A stretch of DNA of 51,549 bases from CAJBLF01 sp964542965 (GTDB lineage: Bacteria > Patescibacteriota > Gracilibacteria > Absconditabacterales > Absconditicoccaceae). Location of the stretch: contig CAZIVH010000004.1 in NCBI GenBank assembly GCA_964542965.1, positions 1-51,549 of the forward strand, read 5' to 3'. Below the pieces are notes generated by a model. It searched no databases, was not told where the DNA came from, and was given only the letters and a program-made list of their open reading frames with translations. Positions 28,582 to 38,350 of the stretch are shown here, one piece after another. Numbering within the stretch: the first letter of the stretch is position 1; each line of letters begins with the position of its first letter. The translations under genes and the position numbers were made by a program.

Positions 28582-29634
28582 ATGAACTACGAACGTTTTG
28601 ATCACGAAACACAAGGCACCAAGAAGTCTATCTTCCTGGTAAATATGACCAAGGAGCTCGCTCCGCATTTTTCTGAGTTGGCGCTCAATGGTATAGAAAA
28701 ATATCTCAAGCAGGGGAAAAGAATAGGAATCCTTGTAAATAAAAAATGATATGCATGATGAATCATCTGTCACGAATGCTGAAACATCCCGAAATGCAAG
28801 AACTGCGATGTCAGCATCAGCTATCATAGACTCGAATCTGGAGAGACTATCGGTTTGTGTCATATCTGCAAAACACAGTACAACATACCGACAAGCTGTC
28901 CTGCTTGCCATAGCAAAAAGATCAAAGAGTTTGGCTTATGAACACAAAAAGTCGCTGAGTTTTTGAAGAACGAATTCAATAAGGATGCCTTGATCATCGA
29001 GTCCGAAAGCGTGAATTCTCCGAACAAGATCAAGAGATTGCAAGAAGAGATCGCTAACCATCAAATAATTATCTGAACCTCACTCCTCACGTGTCCTCCG
29101 AATAATGCGCAGTTTGACCTCGTGATTTTCTTAAATGCCGATCTTGGATTGAACATCCCCGACTATACGTCTGCGGAAAGGAATTTCTATTTTTTGTACG
29201 AAACGTTTGTCAAACACACTACGGCAAATTTTATCGTGCAGTCCTTTAACCCAGATCAGTACAGCATTCGCACGGCCTGCCAGATGAGCAAAGAAAAATT
29301 TTACGAAAAAGATAATGAATTCAGAAAAACAAACGGCTATCCTCCGTTCGGAGAGTTGTGTATAATCTTATATAAAAATGAAATCGAGGAATCGCTCTTT
29401 ATCAAAGTCGATACCTTACACAAAGAGCTCCTCTACCTCAAAGAAAAATATCAGATCACCGATCTGGAAATCTACTCCACTCCTCCGCTCATCTACAAGA
29501 TGTTCGGAAAATACAGATACAACATCATTTTGAAATGACCGAATGTCAGGAATTTCATGGATATCATTTTCACCAAGCTGAACCTCGCGAAAAAAGGGTT
29601 CAAGGTCGATCGGATGGCGGAATCGATTGTATAA
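28582..29634 (+). CDS. priA: PriA-like primosomal protein lacking the N-terminal helicase half
   Basis: 350 residues corresponding only to the C-terminal half of PriA: the zinc region CHECGNIPKCKNCDVSISYH...CHICKTQYNIPTSCPAC with eight cysteines, GLGTQKVAEFLKNEF, and the C-terminal domain with YPPFGELCIILYK. Full PriA is about 700-800 residues and starts with a DNA-binding domain and the Walker A/B ATPase; here a different gene on the other strand lies immediately upstream, so that half is absent. Six or more glycines are TGA. Stop TAA and strong terminator. Either a specialised partner or a remnant kept under selection. Confidence 0.8.
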
Positions 29635-29647
29635 TTACTCCTCCCAG

Positions 29648-29677
29648 CCCTCCTCTGAAACAAAGGAGGGGTTTTTC
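29648..29677 (+). terminator. Rho-independent terminator of the PriA-like gene
   Basis: Stem CCCTCCT/AGGAGGG then G and five T. Confidence 0.8.
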
Positions 29678-29680
29678 TAA

Positions 29681-29711
29681 AAAAAATAAAAGTCCCTCTG
29701 TTTCAGAGGGA
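29681..29711 (-). terminator. Second minus-strand terminator
   Basis: Minus strand stem TCCCTCTG/CAGAGGGA, loop of 3, followed by TTTTATTTTTT. Confidence 0.65.
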
Positions 29712-29723
29712 TCTAGGGAGTAA

Positions 29724-29755
29724 AAAAAGAAAAAAAATCCCGGGAACCCCGGGAT
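29724..29755 (-). terminator. Rho-independent terminator
   Basis: Minus strand 8-bp stem ATCCCGGG/CCCGGGAT with a long T run, 7 bp after the UGA of the 70-aa gene. Confidence 0.85.
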
Positions 29756-29761
29756 CAAAAG

Positions 29762-29974
29762 TCATTTTAGTAACGGATACAAACGATCCATTTGTTTTGC
29801 TATGCGCGCCATTTTTTTCTTGATCCTAGGAGGATATACTATCTCCTGACGAGCTGCTATCACTCTGCATATAGGACATTCCTCCTCATGAGGGAAACAA
29901 CTTACTTCCAGATCGCTGTACCGTTCAAACAGACGCATAAATCTCTTTCGACGAAAGTTTTTGCATATGTTCAT
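29762..29974 (-). CDS. Small basic protein with CPIC motif; ends in UGA
   Basis: 70 residues, Arg/Lys-rich ends (NFRRKRFMRLF; PRIKKKMARIAKQ) with a central HEEECPICRV that could be half of a metal site. The last codon is TGA, followed within a few bases by a strong terminator; read as Gly the frame stays open through two terminators. Own promoter with TTGTTT and TACTAT. No family recognised. Confidence 0.5.
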   Translation of the reverse strand: MNICKNFRRKRFMRLFERYSDLEVSCFPHEEECPICRVIAARQEIVYPPRIKKKMARIAKQMDRLYPLLK

Positions 29975-29989
29975 ATTATTTTTTTGAAT

Positions 29990-30017
29990 ATAGTATTTTT
30001 TCTCTCCACAAAAACAA
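29990..30017 (-). promoter_or_regulatory. Promoter of the CPIC-motif gene
   Basis: TTGTTT, 16 bp, TACTAT on the minus strand, 16 bp before the start. Confidence 0.45.
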
Positions 30018-30023
30018 TCTCTA

Positions 30024-30050
30024 TAAAAAATCCCCGGAAAACTCCCGGGA
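30024..30050 (-). terminator. Rho-independent terminator
   Basis: Minus strand TCCCGGGAGTTTTCCGGGGA, one bulge, followed by six T; after the 173-aa gene. Confidence 0.7.
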
Positions 30051-30068
30051 ATTTACTATCAGTTATTA

Positions 30069-30590
30069 CTATTCACTGGCATCATCCTCAACATATTTAC
30101 CACCAAGAAAATCTAATTCGATTTTTAGTTTGGTATATTTTTTCTCAAGTTTATCTATTTTATGCCAGATTTTGATACTCCATAGATCCTGAGATAAAAA
30201 ATACTCCATAGCATCTTTATTCTCCAAAAACTTTTCACTTCGTGCAATGAATGCTCCGGACTTTTCAACTGATTTTTTGTTCGTATCTATTTCGTTTTCG
30301 ATTTCTATGATTTTGTCAGTTAGTTTTTCTCTCTCTTCAGAGAGATTCACTCTTTCAATCCAAGCATACACTGTGAGTGTCGCTGTCATTGTTGCTGCTA
30401 CCTTACCAGCAGCAACTATAGAATCTGTCGTAAAAAAAGTTGGAAAGAACCACGCTACACACAACAAGATTACACCTATACCTATCAAGCAGATTCCTCC
30501 TACTTGGATAAATGTTCTTATTGTTTTTTTTCTGCGCACATAATTTTTTTTTATGCGCTCCTCAATTTTTTGTTTGTCTTCTGTGTTCAT
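30069..30590 (-). CDS. Two-helix membrane protein with coiled coil
   Basis: 173 residues from the ATG at 30590. A basic N terminus (EERIKKNYVRRKKTIR) leads to two hydrophobic segments (GGICLIGIGVILLCVAWFF and IVAAGKVAATMTATLTVYAW), then a long heptad-rich cytoplasmic helix region (EEREKLTDKIIEIENEI and KIDKLEKKYTKLKIEL). An ATG at 30659 is rejected because the promoter -10 and -35 (30616-30643) lie within that longer frame. Stop TAG. The layout resembles DUF2335/SLATT-like small membrane proteins, but no firm match. Confidence 0.6.
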   Translation of the reverse strand: MNTEDKQKIEERIKKNYVRRKKTIRTFIQVGGICLIGIGVILLCVAWFFPTFFTTDSIVAAGKVAATMTATLTVYAWIERVNLSEEREKLTDKIIEIENEIDTNKKSVEKSGAFIARSEKFLENKDAMEYFLSQDLWSIKIWHKIDKLEKKYTKLKIELDFLGGKYVEDDASE

Positions 30591-30615
30591 AAGATTGTTG
30601 TTTTTTGTTTTGTAT

Positions 30616-30643
30616 CTTATATCTTTTTCTATTAACAAGTCAA
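30616..30643 (-). promoter_or_regulatory. Promoter of the two-helix gene
   Basis: TTGACT, 16 bp, TATAAG on the minus strand, 25 bp before the ATG at 30590; decides the start. Confidence 0.65.
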
Positions 30644-30657
30644 TTTCTTCAAAAAAC

Positions 30658-30683
30658 ATAAAAAAAGCCCGGGAAACCCCGGG
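30658..30683 (-). terminator. Rho-independent terminator
   Basis: Minus strand stem CCCGGG/CCCGGG with GTTT loop, followed by T run; begins right at the stop codon of the 138-aa gene. Confidence 0.8.
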
Positions 30684-31100
30684 TTAGCAATCAAATTCAT
30701 TGTGTAACATTTTTGCTTCTATATCAAGCCGATCCCTCCGTAAGCGGACTTTTTCCGGAAGTCTTTCTCTTTCTTCTTCTGAAAGATGTTGAAGATACCG
30801 CATCCAAAATGTTTGGTACTTTTGATGATGACGACATCTTGCATTGCTCACTATAGTTTCAAGATAGTTTTTATTCCAAGACAGTAAAAAAGCGATTACA
30901 TATCCTATGGAATAACCAAAGCCAAAAGCAATCAGATATATTTTTGTGAATGTATAAAAATCCACAAATAATCTATCCCACTTCCATACACTTACTGCCA
31001 CGAAAACAATAATCAATGGTATACAGACAATAGTGTCTTTTTTTTTGTTCCACACATAACTTTGGATTTTTTCTTCATAAAGTTGTTTTTTTGTTTTCAT
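30684..31100 (-). CDS. Two-helix membrane protein, 138 aa
   Basis: N-terminal basic segment (MKTKKQLYEEKIQ), two hydrophobic helices (IVCIPLIIVFVAVSVW and FTKIYLIAFGFGYSIGYVIAFLL), then a charged C-terminal half (HLSEEERERLPEKVRLRRDRLDIEAK). Similar plan to its downstream neighbour (30069-30590): paired helices and a cytoplasmic charged tail, each with its own promoter and nearly the same terminator. No TGA; stop TAA. Confidence 0.6.
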   Translation of the reverse strand: MKTKKQLYEEKIQSYVWNKKKDTIVCIPLIIVFVAVSVWKWDRLFVDFYTFTKIYLIAFGFGYSIGYVIAFLLSWNKNYLETIVSNARCRHHQKYQTFWMRYLQHLSEEERERLPEKVRLRRDRLDIEAKMLHNEFDC

Positions 31101-31120
31101 AGTGGGTTTTATTTTTCATT

Positions 31121-31148
31121 TTTGTATATTTTTCTTACAATAAGTCAA
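31121..31148 (-). promoter_or_regulatory. Promoter of the 138-aa gene
   Basis: TTGACT, 16 bp, TACAAA on the minus strand (alternatively 14 bp to TATACA). Confidence 0.5.
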
Positions 31149-31163
31149 CCTCTCATGAAGAAC

Positions 31164-31190
31164 AAAAAAAACCTCGGGAAACACCCGAGG
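31164..31190 (-). terminator. Rho-independent terminator
   Basis: Minus strand stem CCTCGGG/CCCGAGG, loop of 5, followed by eight T. Confidence 0.85.
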
Positions 31191-31212
31191 ATATATACGT
31201 TTTGTATATTCG

Positions 31213-31761
31213 CTACCAGGCAATAGCTACACATTCTTTGGTAGAGACTATTTTACATAATGCTACTCTATCATTGACAGCAGCACCTGTACCCAGGCAT
31301 ACATAAGGTACTTTGAATCCATATACATACACCGGAAGCTGTTCTTCGCCTCTTTTTAAGAGGAGGAATTTTGGATTTTCATTGTTGTGCTTGAAAAACA
31401 CATAGAATTCATCCTTGATAGACGACCATTGTTTATCCTCAGGAACATAGCCTGCATATGCAGGAAGCTCGTTCCAGTGTTCGCCGAAAGCAAAATGGGA
31501 TGGAATTTTCGATAGAGCTTTATAGCCGAGGGCGAAGAATTTTGACATGATCGCAATATACAATTGCGAAGCACAAACGGTAAGTTCATTGATCGCTTCA
31601 CCGATAGAGGTTTCTGAAACAATAGTGATATCTTTTGCAAGCATTCCTTGTCTCACTGACTCTTTTTCCCGCAATATGGTTTCCATATGTTCCTGTGCAC
31701 CCGGTTGTTTAGCAAACGACTTTGCCGCTTCCAAAAATTCAGATAACATATACTCTTTCAT
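31213..31761 (-). CDS. Hypothetical cytoplasmic protein, 182 aa
   Basis: No signal peptide or clear membrane helix. N-terminal helical part (EFLEAAKSFAKQPGAQEHMETILREK), central SIGEAINELTVCASQLYIAIMSKFFALGYKAL, then a Tyr/Pro-rich beta-like C-terminal half (FKVPYVCLGTGAAVNDRVALCKIV). No TGA; stop TAG. Promoter with TATAAA, own terminator. No family recognised. It is the first of four consecutive small minus-strand genes of this regulated type. Confidence 0.6.
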   Translation of the reverse strand: MKEYMLSEFLEAAKSFAKQPGAQEHMETILREKESVRQGMLAKDITIVSETSIGEAINELTVCASQLYIAIMSKFFALGYKALSKIPSHFAFGEHWNELPAYAGYVPEDKQWSSIKDEFYVFFKHNNENPKFLLLKRGEEQLPVYVYGFKVPYVCLGTGAAVNDRVALCKIVSTKECVAIAW

Positions 31762-31787
31762 ATTTTATTTTTTTATTGGTTTCTGCT

Positions 31788-31815
31788 TTTATATATAAAT
31801 ATTGTATAAAGTCAA
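31788..31815 (-). promoter_or_regulatory. Promoter of the 182-aa gene
   Basis: TTGACT, 16 bp, TATAAA on the minus strand, 26 bp before the start. Confidence 0.65.
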
Positions 31816-31874
31816 CAAGTATTGGATATTTTTTCATTTGTCAACGCTAAATAGTAGCGATATGGGGACTTTTT

Positions 31875-31902
31875 TTGCTTCTCATAGTATCGTGAGTATA
31901 AT
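31875..31902 (+). promoter_or_regulatory. Promoter of the VirB4-like operon
   Basis: TTGCTT, 16 bp, TATAAT; the transcript would start near 31909 and include the inverted repeat at 31910-31978. Confidence 0.65.
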
Positions 31903-31909
31903 TTAGATG

Positions 31910-31978
31910 AATAAACGATCAAACGGATATATGACAAAATAACATCGTTTGAGCGTTTAAGCGTTTTAGCGTTTATAC
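31910..31978 (+). repeat. Degenerate inverted repeat before the VirB4-like gene
   Basis: Left arm ATAAACGATCAAACG; right arm CGTTTGAGCGTTTAAGCG then TTTTAGCGTTTAT. Units of about 8 bp (GCGTTTAA, GCGTTTTA). Confidence 0.65.
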
Positions 31979-31985
31979 CTTCCGC

Positions 31986-34031
31986 ATGGAAATCATCCAG
32001 AATGTCGTCTATGATACGGATTACAGTGCATATATCGCAGATGGCGGATATCCCCTTTTTGAAAAACCCGCGAATGAAAAAATGTGATTCTTCGATAAAC
32101 TCTTATCAGGGATTTTTCCTAGTTTATTCGCAAAGAAAGGAATCTCTGCAGTCACTGGCATCGTAGGCAAAAAACCGCAAGAACCGTTACCGGAAAATGT
32201 GACGATCAAAGACAAAGATCTCAGAGATCAAGTGAAATATATCCTCGAGCTCCCTGACGATAAATACAATGACGGATTGCTTACTAGCAAACTCAGAGCG
32301 TTTATCGCTGATACCGAAAAAGAATACAATACCGTAGTCAATGACTACAAATCGCATATAGCGCCTTCGTATCGGGAATTCAAATCTACACACTACAACA
32401 TTTCCGGATTGCTCGGAAAGACGTATTACGCACAAAGCTATCCATCGTATATCGATGCATTGCGGACAAGAGACATCTTTGGTTTCCATGCAAAATGGGA
32501 TATGAGCCGATTTATCTATCCTGAAGATGACGCTGCCATTCAATCGATGCTCAAAAACAGAGCGACACAGCTCAAAGCCGAGGTAAAAGATGCATTGCAA
32601 AAAGGTATCACGCTCGATACGGAAATCGAGCAGCAATACAGGGACGTAGAGATGATCAGAGAAAAATTGACGACCCGTGAAGAGAGATATTTCGAGAATT
32701 CCTTCTACATCAATATCTACGATGAAACTGAAGAGAAGCTCAAAGAGACAGGGAAAAAAATGGAACAGAAGATATCAGGATACGGCATCAGGATCAAGAA
32801 CGCCATCCAAAGAATGGACGAATGATTCGTCTCCGGTCTGCCTCTTTGTTCAGATGAATTAGGTATCAGCAGAAGTTCCGTCACCTCGTCGCTTGCCGGT
32901 GGATTTCCGTTCATCTCCAATGATATGGTACAAGACACAGGAATCCTCTATGGAGTAAACCTCCACACCTGAGGATTGGTGATCTTCGATAGATACAATC
33001 AAAAATTACCGAACATGAATAGTGTCATACTCGCCACTTCCGGAGCCGGAAAATCATTTACCGTCAAACTTGAGGCATTGAGATATCTCATCAACGGTAT
33101 CGATGTCATCATCATCGATCCGGAAAACGAATACAAAGCGCTCTGCCAAAAGGTTGGCGGAACTTATGTAAATATCGCTACAAATTCACAGCAATATCTC
33201 AATCCATTCGATATCCCTCCCAAAATCGAGGATGTGGAATATGGGAAGTGAGACCTTTTGAGAAGCCACATCATGAATCTCATCGGAATGATCCAAATCC
33301 TGATCGGCTGATGTACGCCGGAAGAAGAAGCCTTGCTCGACAAAGCGTTGCAAAGCACGTATTCACTCAAATGATTCTCGCTTGATGCCGATAATTATGA
33401 AGGGAAACAACCGCCTATCATGGGCGATCTCATGAATGTGCTCGAAGGTATGGAGGGTTGAGATAGATTAGCATTGAGACTGAGCAAATATGTTAATGGG
33501 ACATTCGGTAAAGTATTCAACAATTATACGAACATAGACATCAACAACAAGTTGACTGTAGTAAGTATCAGAGATCTGGAAGATGCCTTGAAAACACCTG
33601 CGATGTTCAATGTACTTAACCGAATCCGGACCAAAGTAAGATCCCAAAAGAAAAAAAGAATGCTTGCCTGCGATGAAGCCCGGATTATGTTCCAAAACGA
33701 TACGTCAGCGGAATTCTTGTTTGGATTAACCAAGAGAGCCAGAAAATACGGATTGGGCATCACCGTGATATCGCAAGACATCGAGGACTTTGTAAGAAGC
33801 AAATACGGGAAACCTATTATCTCCAACTGCGCATTGCAAGTACTCCTCAAACAATCTACAACTTCCATCAAAGCATTGAACGAATTACTCGGGCTTTCGG
33901 AAGCTGAGCAGAGAAGACTGGTAGCATCAGGGATCGGAGAAGGATTGATCTTTGCAGGAAGCCAGCATGTAGGAGTGAAAATATTAGCCTCTCCGGAAGA
34001 GAAAGCATTCATCACTACGGATGTAAAATAG
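31986..34031 (+). CDS. VirB4/TraC-type conjugation ATPase
   Basis: 681 residues. Type IV secretion motor family: Walker A ATSGAGKSFTVK (about 350-358), IIIDPENEYKALC, Walker B MLACDEARIMF, and the C-terminal ITVISQDIEDFVRSKYGKPIISNCALQVLLKQS typical of VirB4 proteins. The N-terminal half has a long helical region (IEQQYRDVEMIREKLTTREERYFE). It ends in TAG. It heads a three-gene operon with a multi-helix membrane protein and the giant Cys-rich/pilin fusion, so it most likely energises export or assembly of that surface structure. No relaxase, VirD4 or VirB6-10 genes are nearby. Confidence 0.9.
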
Positions 34032-34087
34032 AGTTCAGAAAAAAAATCATATTATGTAATATCTCTCATTTAGCATTGTGATTTAGT

Positions 34088-35116
34088 ATGGCAGAAGAAA
34101 ACAAAACAAGAGACACGAATGTTAAAACACAGCTTTCATTAGCAGCTGCCTTGTTTTTTTCTCCGTTGGTGCAAAATATGCTAAAAAACAATACCTGGGA
34201 TATTACGGATAAAGATAGGAATTTTATCCGCTGATATATCAAATTCGGATACATCACCATTATTTTCTGACTCATCACGATAGCTGCAGGTGTATCGAAT
34301 TATCTTTGGGTATTGGATATCTTGAGTATGACATATACCGTCAGCATCTTTATCCTTTTGTCCTTGCTCGTCATCAGCATCGTAAGTATCCTCTCGGATA
34401 TCAGCCTATTGAAATCAGGAACTATGGATTTGCAGACCTATACGGTGGAAGGGAATAGAAAAGAGATTATTTTCAAATATATCCCTATCTATAATATCTA
34501 TCTCCGATATCAGGCACATACGTTCGAAAAGCCCAATCGACGGATAAAAGAATCTATCATTCTCCGGACAATTTTCTTAATCATTTGTCTCACAGGAAGT
34601 GTACGAGGAAGCAGCATCGCATTGATCGTCATTATATTTAGGATAACGTCATTGGTATCAGATATCGATATTTTGAGCACCCAGACTAAACAATACATCA
34701 ACAGGATATTCTTCAAAAACCCTGAAGAGATTCGAGGATATGCTACAGGATTCCTGAAATATGCGGGAAAATCTTTGATTCATCTTTTCAAACCATCTCT
34801 CCCATACTCTCTAGACACCGAACTGACCCAAGAAAAGTGAATGTATAGCCGCATCATCGACATCAAAGGCAACACGGATATCATCATAGAATATATCATC
34901 GGTATCATTGTATATGCATGACTACCATATCTCATCCAGATAGATTTCACTGTTCGGACATATTACGCAGGATTCGCTTTACTGATCCTCAGGTATACCA
35001 CCATGGCGATACAGCTTAAGCATCTGCCACATCTTCCTCTAGCAAGAGAGATATGGACGATATTGAAATGAATAGGTTCCCTCTTTACAAAAAAATCTTT
35101 TACACCAAATCCATAA
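34088..35116 (+). CDS. Polytopic membrane protein of the VirB4 locus
   Basis: 342 residues. Several hydrophobic segments are evident: about residues 55-80 (FGYITIIFGLITIAAG), 85-108 (VSIFILLSLLVISIVSIL), 155-195 (TIFLIICLTGS; IALIVIIFRITSLV) and 265-300 (IIIEYIIGIIVYAGLPYL). Between them lies a soluble part with RNRKEIIFKYIPIYNIYLRYQAH. It may be the inner-membrane channel or scaffold partner of the VirB4-like ATPase, a VirB6-like role by position only. TGA encodes Gly at IRGYIKF, IFGLIT, EKGMYS and LKGIGS. Stop TAA two bases before the next ATG. Confidence 0.7.
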
Positions 35117-35118
35117 CG

Positions 35119-38001
35119 ATGTACTTCACACACACATTCCCCACTCGCATAGTCAAAGCTATCGGTTCTCTCATGACCGCTGCTATTTCGCTCATTGCGT
35201 TCGCTCATGGACAAAGCTGTACCCTATTGCCAGGATTTTCGCCGAGCACCCTCACCAATGGAGTCTCTAGAACAGCTTTCATGATCCCTGAAGCGACATA
35301 CACACAAAGTTGCAATGACGCACAAGGGACTATCACTTGTGACGATGGAACGCTCATCGGCGGCAACACATACAAATATCCCTCATGCATACCGCACACA
35401 CGAGCAGGATGTACTACTCCTACAGGAGCAAATCATCTAGAATATAGAACATTATATAAAGCAGGATCTTCTACATACACACAAAGTTGCAACCAACTCA
35501 GCCAAAGCTTGCAATGTCTCAATGGAATTTTCACTGGATGAGTCACTCCCCGATTATATACCTTCGGTATGTGTGTCGATCAGAATCGGGCACAATGCAT
35601 CGATATCCGAACCTCAAGTTATAAAGACCATGGAGAAACCATAATAGGATATCAAGCTTCCGTACCTGGAATCTGACAGACCTGTACCACGCTTCAAAAA
35701 ACACTTACCTGTATGAACGGAAACCGATCTGGAGGAACGCAAGCATCGCTTGTTACTGGATGTACCAATCCCACAACCTTTACCTGATGTATAAATCCAC
35801 GAACCAATAGTCCTTATCCGCACGGTAGCAACCTCACTGCATACACCAGTCCTTCAGGTGTCTGCAGCAATCTCACCAAAGTTCTGACCTGCGTCAACGG
35901 CGTACGATCAGGATACAATCCATCAATCTCTAGCGGTTGTTTGGATACCACCACTCTGCCATGTTCCATGAGCACATTAGGCTTATGAACAGGAATGGCG
36001 CTCCACGGTACATTCGTAAACAAATATACCCAAGAATATGCGTTCCAAGATACCGACAACTATTGTGTAGACTATATCAAGACACTCCAATGCGTCAATG
36101 GAACTCGATCGGGCAATGTTCCAGGATTATTTACCTCATGTAAAAACGTAGCTGCATGATCATGTTTCGATCCTCATACCAACAACCGAATAGACCCTTA
36201 CGGATACGTTTTTAGATACACCAACGACGAACCGCTCTCGGCCACTACCTGATGTGATAAGTTAAGAGTAAAATTAACATGTGATAATGGTTTTTGGTCA
36301 TGAGGCAGCATCAGTATGTCTCCTACTTGCGGCAATTGTGTATTGCCTCGATGAGCTATATTGCCAGAATGAGCAACAGCAGTTTGATATTCTGTAAGAT
36401 TACGAGAAACCACTGGTATGAATTATGTTGGTTGATGCGCTCCTTATAGCGGACAATTTACCTGTACCAATAGTATACTGCAATGAGTAGGAACAGGATG
36501 AGCATATCCTACAAGCAACTATAGGTATACGTTAGCACAATGTATGAGCACTTTTTCACCAAGGGCATGTACCAATCGAGAATGAGGAACGATTCCTCAT
36601 GGATACGCTAATTCGGTTACCGGATATTCACAAACAGGATCTGAATTACCGAAAACCTGTGATCAAAACTACGCCACACAGCTCACCTGCATCAACGGGG
36701 TGATTGATGGGAATCGGCAGACCTATAAATATGCAGGCTGTACAGGAGAGACATTACGAAACGGAGTAGATATCTCCATCAAGGATTCTCCTGGTATCGC
36801 GAGCCAAGTCGACCTCCCTATCCAGATTATCGCTCAAGGTTCTAGTCCAGAGCTCACCATACTTTTCAAAAATAGATGAGACACTCCTGTAGATATTGCT
36901 GCGCCAAACATCATCCCTGCATGATTTCTTACCTGTACATGGAACGAACAGAATTTGTCAGTGTACAAATCCAGAGATATCACAAGATTCTCATTGCCTG
37001 TAGCAGGGAAAATGGGACAGCTTATCAGGATACAACCACTCTTCACTCAATCTTTGGGACAGAAGACGCTGATATGTAAGATTGACCCATCATGACTAGG
37101 AGCGGGAGTTGGTGACACATCTAACGATATATGGTCGTGAACATTCGAGATTGTGGAAGCAAAAAGGTTTGACCTTGCGCTCAGCAGGAGCATCGAATCG
37201 ATCAAGATGAATTTGGAAGCTGCAGAATGAGCCATAGGAGCAGAAGGGGTACAGTATTTCGTATTCAATAAAGTCATGAATGTCTTGGTACCGTTGATTA
37301 TCATCATCGGTATTCTCTCTGCGATCCTTGGATTCTACAAGCTCATGTTCTCTAGCGACGAAAACGCGGTCAAAGAAGGGACAAGATATATCGTCTTCGG
37401 TGTAATCGGTATCATCGTCATCATGAGTGCCAAATTCATCGGACAGAATGTCTATGATATGCTTACCACAGAGGCGATAGAATGATATAAGATAGCTAGC
37501 GGTCTCTACGATAAGATACTCTTCCCATTTATCAAATTCGCCATCTACCTTGTTCTCGGAGCGATGTTCGTTATCCTTGTTTCCCGTGTCATCACCTTCC
37601 TGTTTGGAAGCGATGCAGATGCACAGAAAAAAGCGGGGACATTGATCGGACGGAACGTCATTTCTATGCTGGTCATCATCGGTGCTAAGCAGATTGTCGA
37701 AGTAATCTACGGACAAAGGGATCAAGTAGTCAACCCAAACATAACGAATCTTTGAGATATCGGTAGTGGAGTGCTGGCAAGCAAAAATATCCCGATTCTC
37801 TATCAGATCATCAACTACGCATTAGGAATAGCATCGCTTGTCATTCTTGTCATCATCATTATCCAGACCGTCAAGCTTCTTACTAAGCCGGATGATCCTG
37901 CGCAGATAAAAAGCATCAAAAACAGTCTCGTCTATATGTTTATAGGCATTCTCATACTAGGTGCCGGATACCTTATCGTGAACTTCGCCATTATCCAATA
38001 A
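35119..38001 (+). CDS. Giant Cys-rich repeat protein fused to three pilin-like transmembrane modules
   Basis: 960 residues. Signal peptide at residues 1-32 (AISLIAFAHGQS). Residues about 33-560 hold eight or more degenerate repeats, each with paired cysteines around an (L/I)xCxNGxxSG core, such as KTLTCMNGNRSGG, KVLTCVNGVRSG and KTLQCVNGTRSG. About 560-690 is a Cys-poor linking domain. The last 270 residues contain three tandem two-helix modules that look like VirB2/TrbC-type pilins: FNKVMNVLVPLIIIIG..., FIKFAIYLVLGAMFVI... and IINYALGIASLVILVI..., each followed by a polar loop (SDENAVKEGTRY, SDADAQKKAG, KPDDPAQIKS) and a second helix. Many TGA glycines. Stop TAA; terminator at 38027. Confidence 0.8.
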
Positions 38002-38026
38002 TTACCCATATATTTCTCTTCCACCA

Positions 38027-38056
38027 AAGCTCCGTCATAGTTACGGAGCTTTTTTA
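38027..38056 (+). terminator. Terminator of the VirB4 locus
   Basis: 9-bp stem AAGCTCCGT/ACGGAGCTT followed by six T. Confidence 0.85.
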
Positions 38057-38063
38057 TCTAGTA

Positions 38064-38091
38064 TTGCTTTTCTCAGGCAGATTTATATAGT
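38064..38091 (+). promoter_or_regulatory. secG promoter
   Basis: TTGCTT, 16 bp, TATAGT, 31 bp before the start. Confidence 0.6.
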
Positions 38092-38122
38092 ATAGATCAC
38101 TTTATTTTTTGTTATGTAAAAA

Positions 38123-38347
38123 ATGCGCACGTTTTTGATTATCGTACTTGTACTTGTAGGGATAGCATTCATCGGATCAGTACTTTTGATGTCTCCAAAA
38201 GGATGACTCTGACTAGGAATAGGTGGAATGGCCTGAGGAAATGAATATGGAAGCAAAAAAACATTGGAAAATAAGCTCAAAAAAGTAGCTCTTGTCTCAG
38301 GGATCATCTTTCTTCTTGTTTCGCTTATTTTACCGTATACCAAGTAA
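38123..38347 (+). CDS. secG: Protein translocase subunit SecG
   Basis: 74 residues with the SecG plan: helix (TFLIIVLVLVGIAFIGSVLLM), a glycine-rich loop (KGGLGLGIGGMAGGNEYG) and a second helix (VALVSGIIFLLVSLILPY). SecG assists SecYEG export at the membrane. Three glycines of the loop are TGA, so no standard ORF exists here. Stop TAA is four bases from the next start, so it is co-transcribed with the binding-protein gene. Confidence 0.88.
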
Positions 38348-38350
38348 GCA

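Noticed and set aside
37096..37725. 209-residue minus-strand ORF
   Set aside because: Antisense to the pilin-like modules; rich in His/Asp as expected for the complement of a hydrophobic coding strand.
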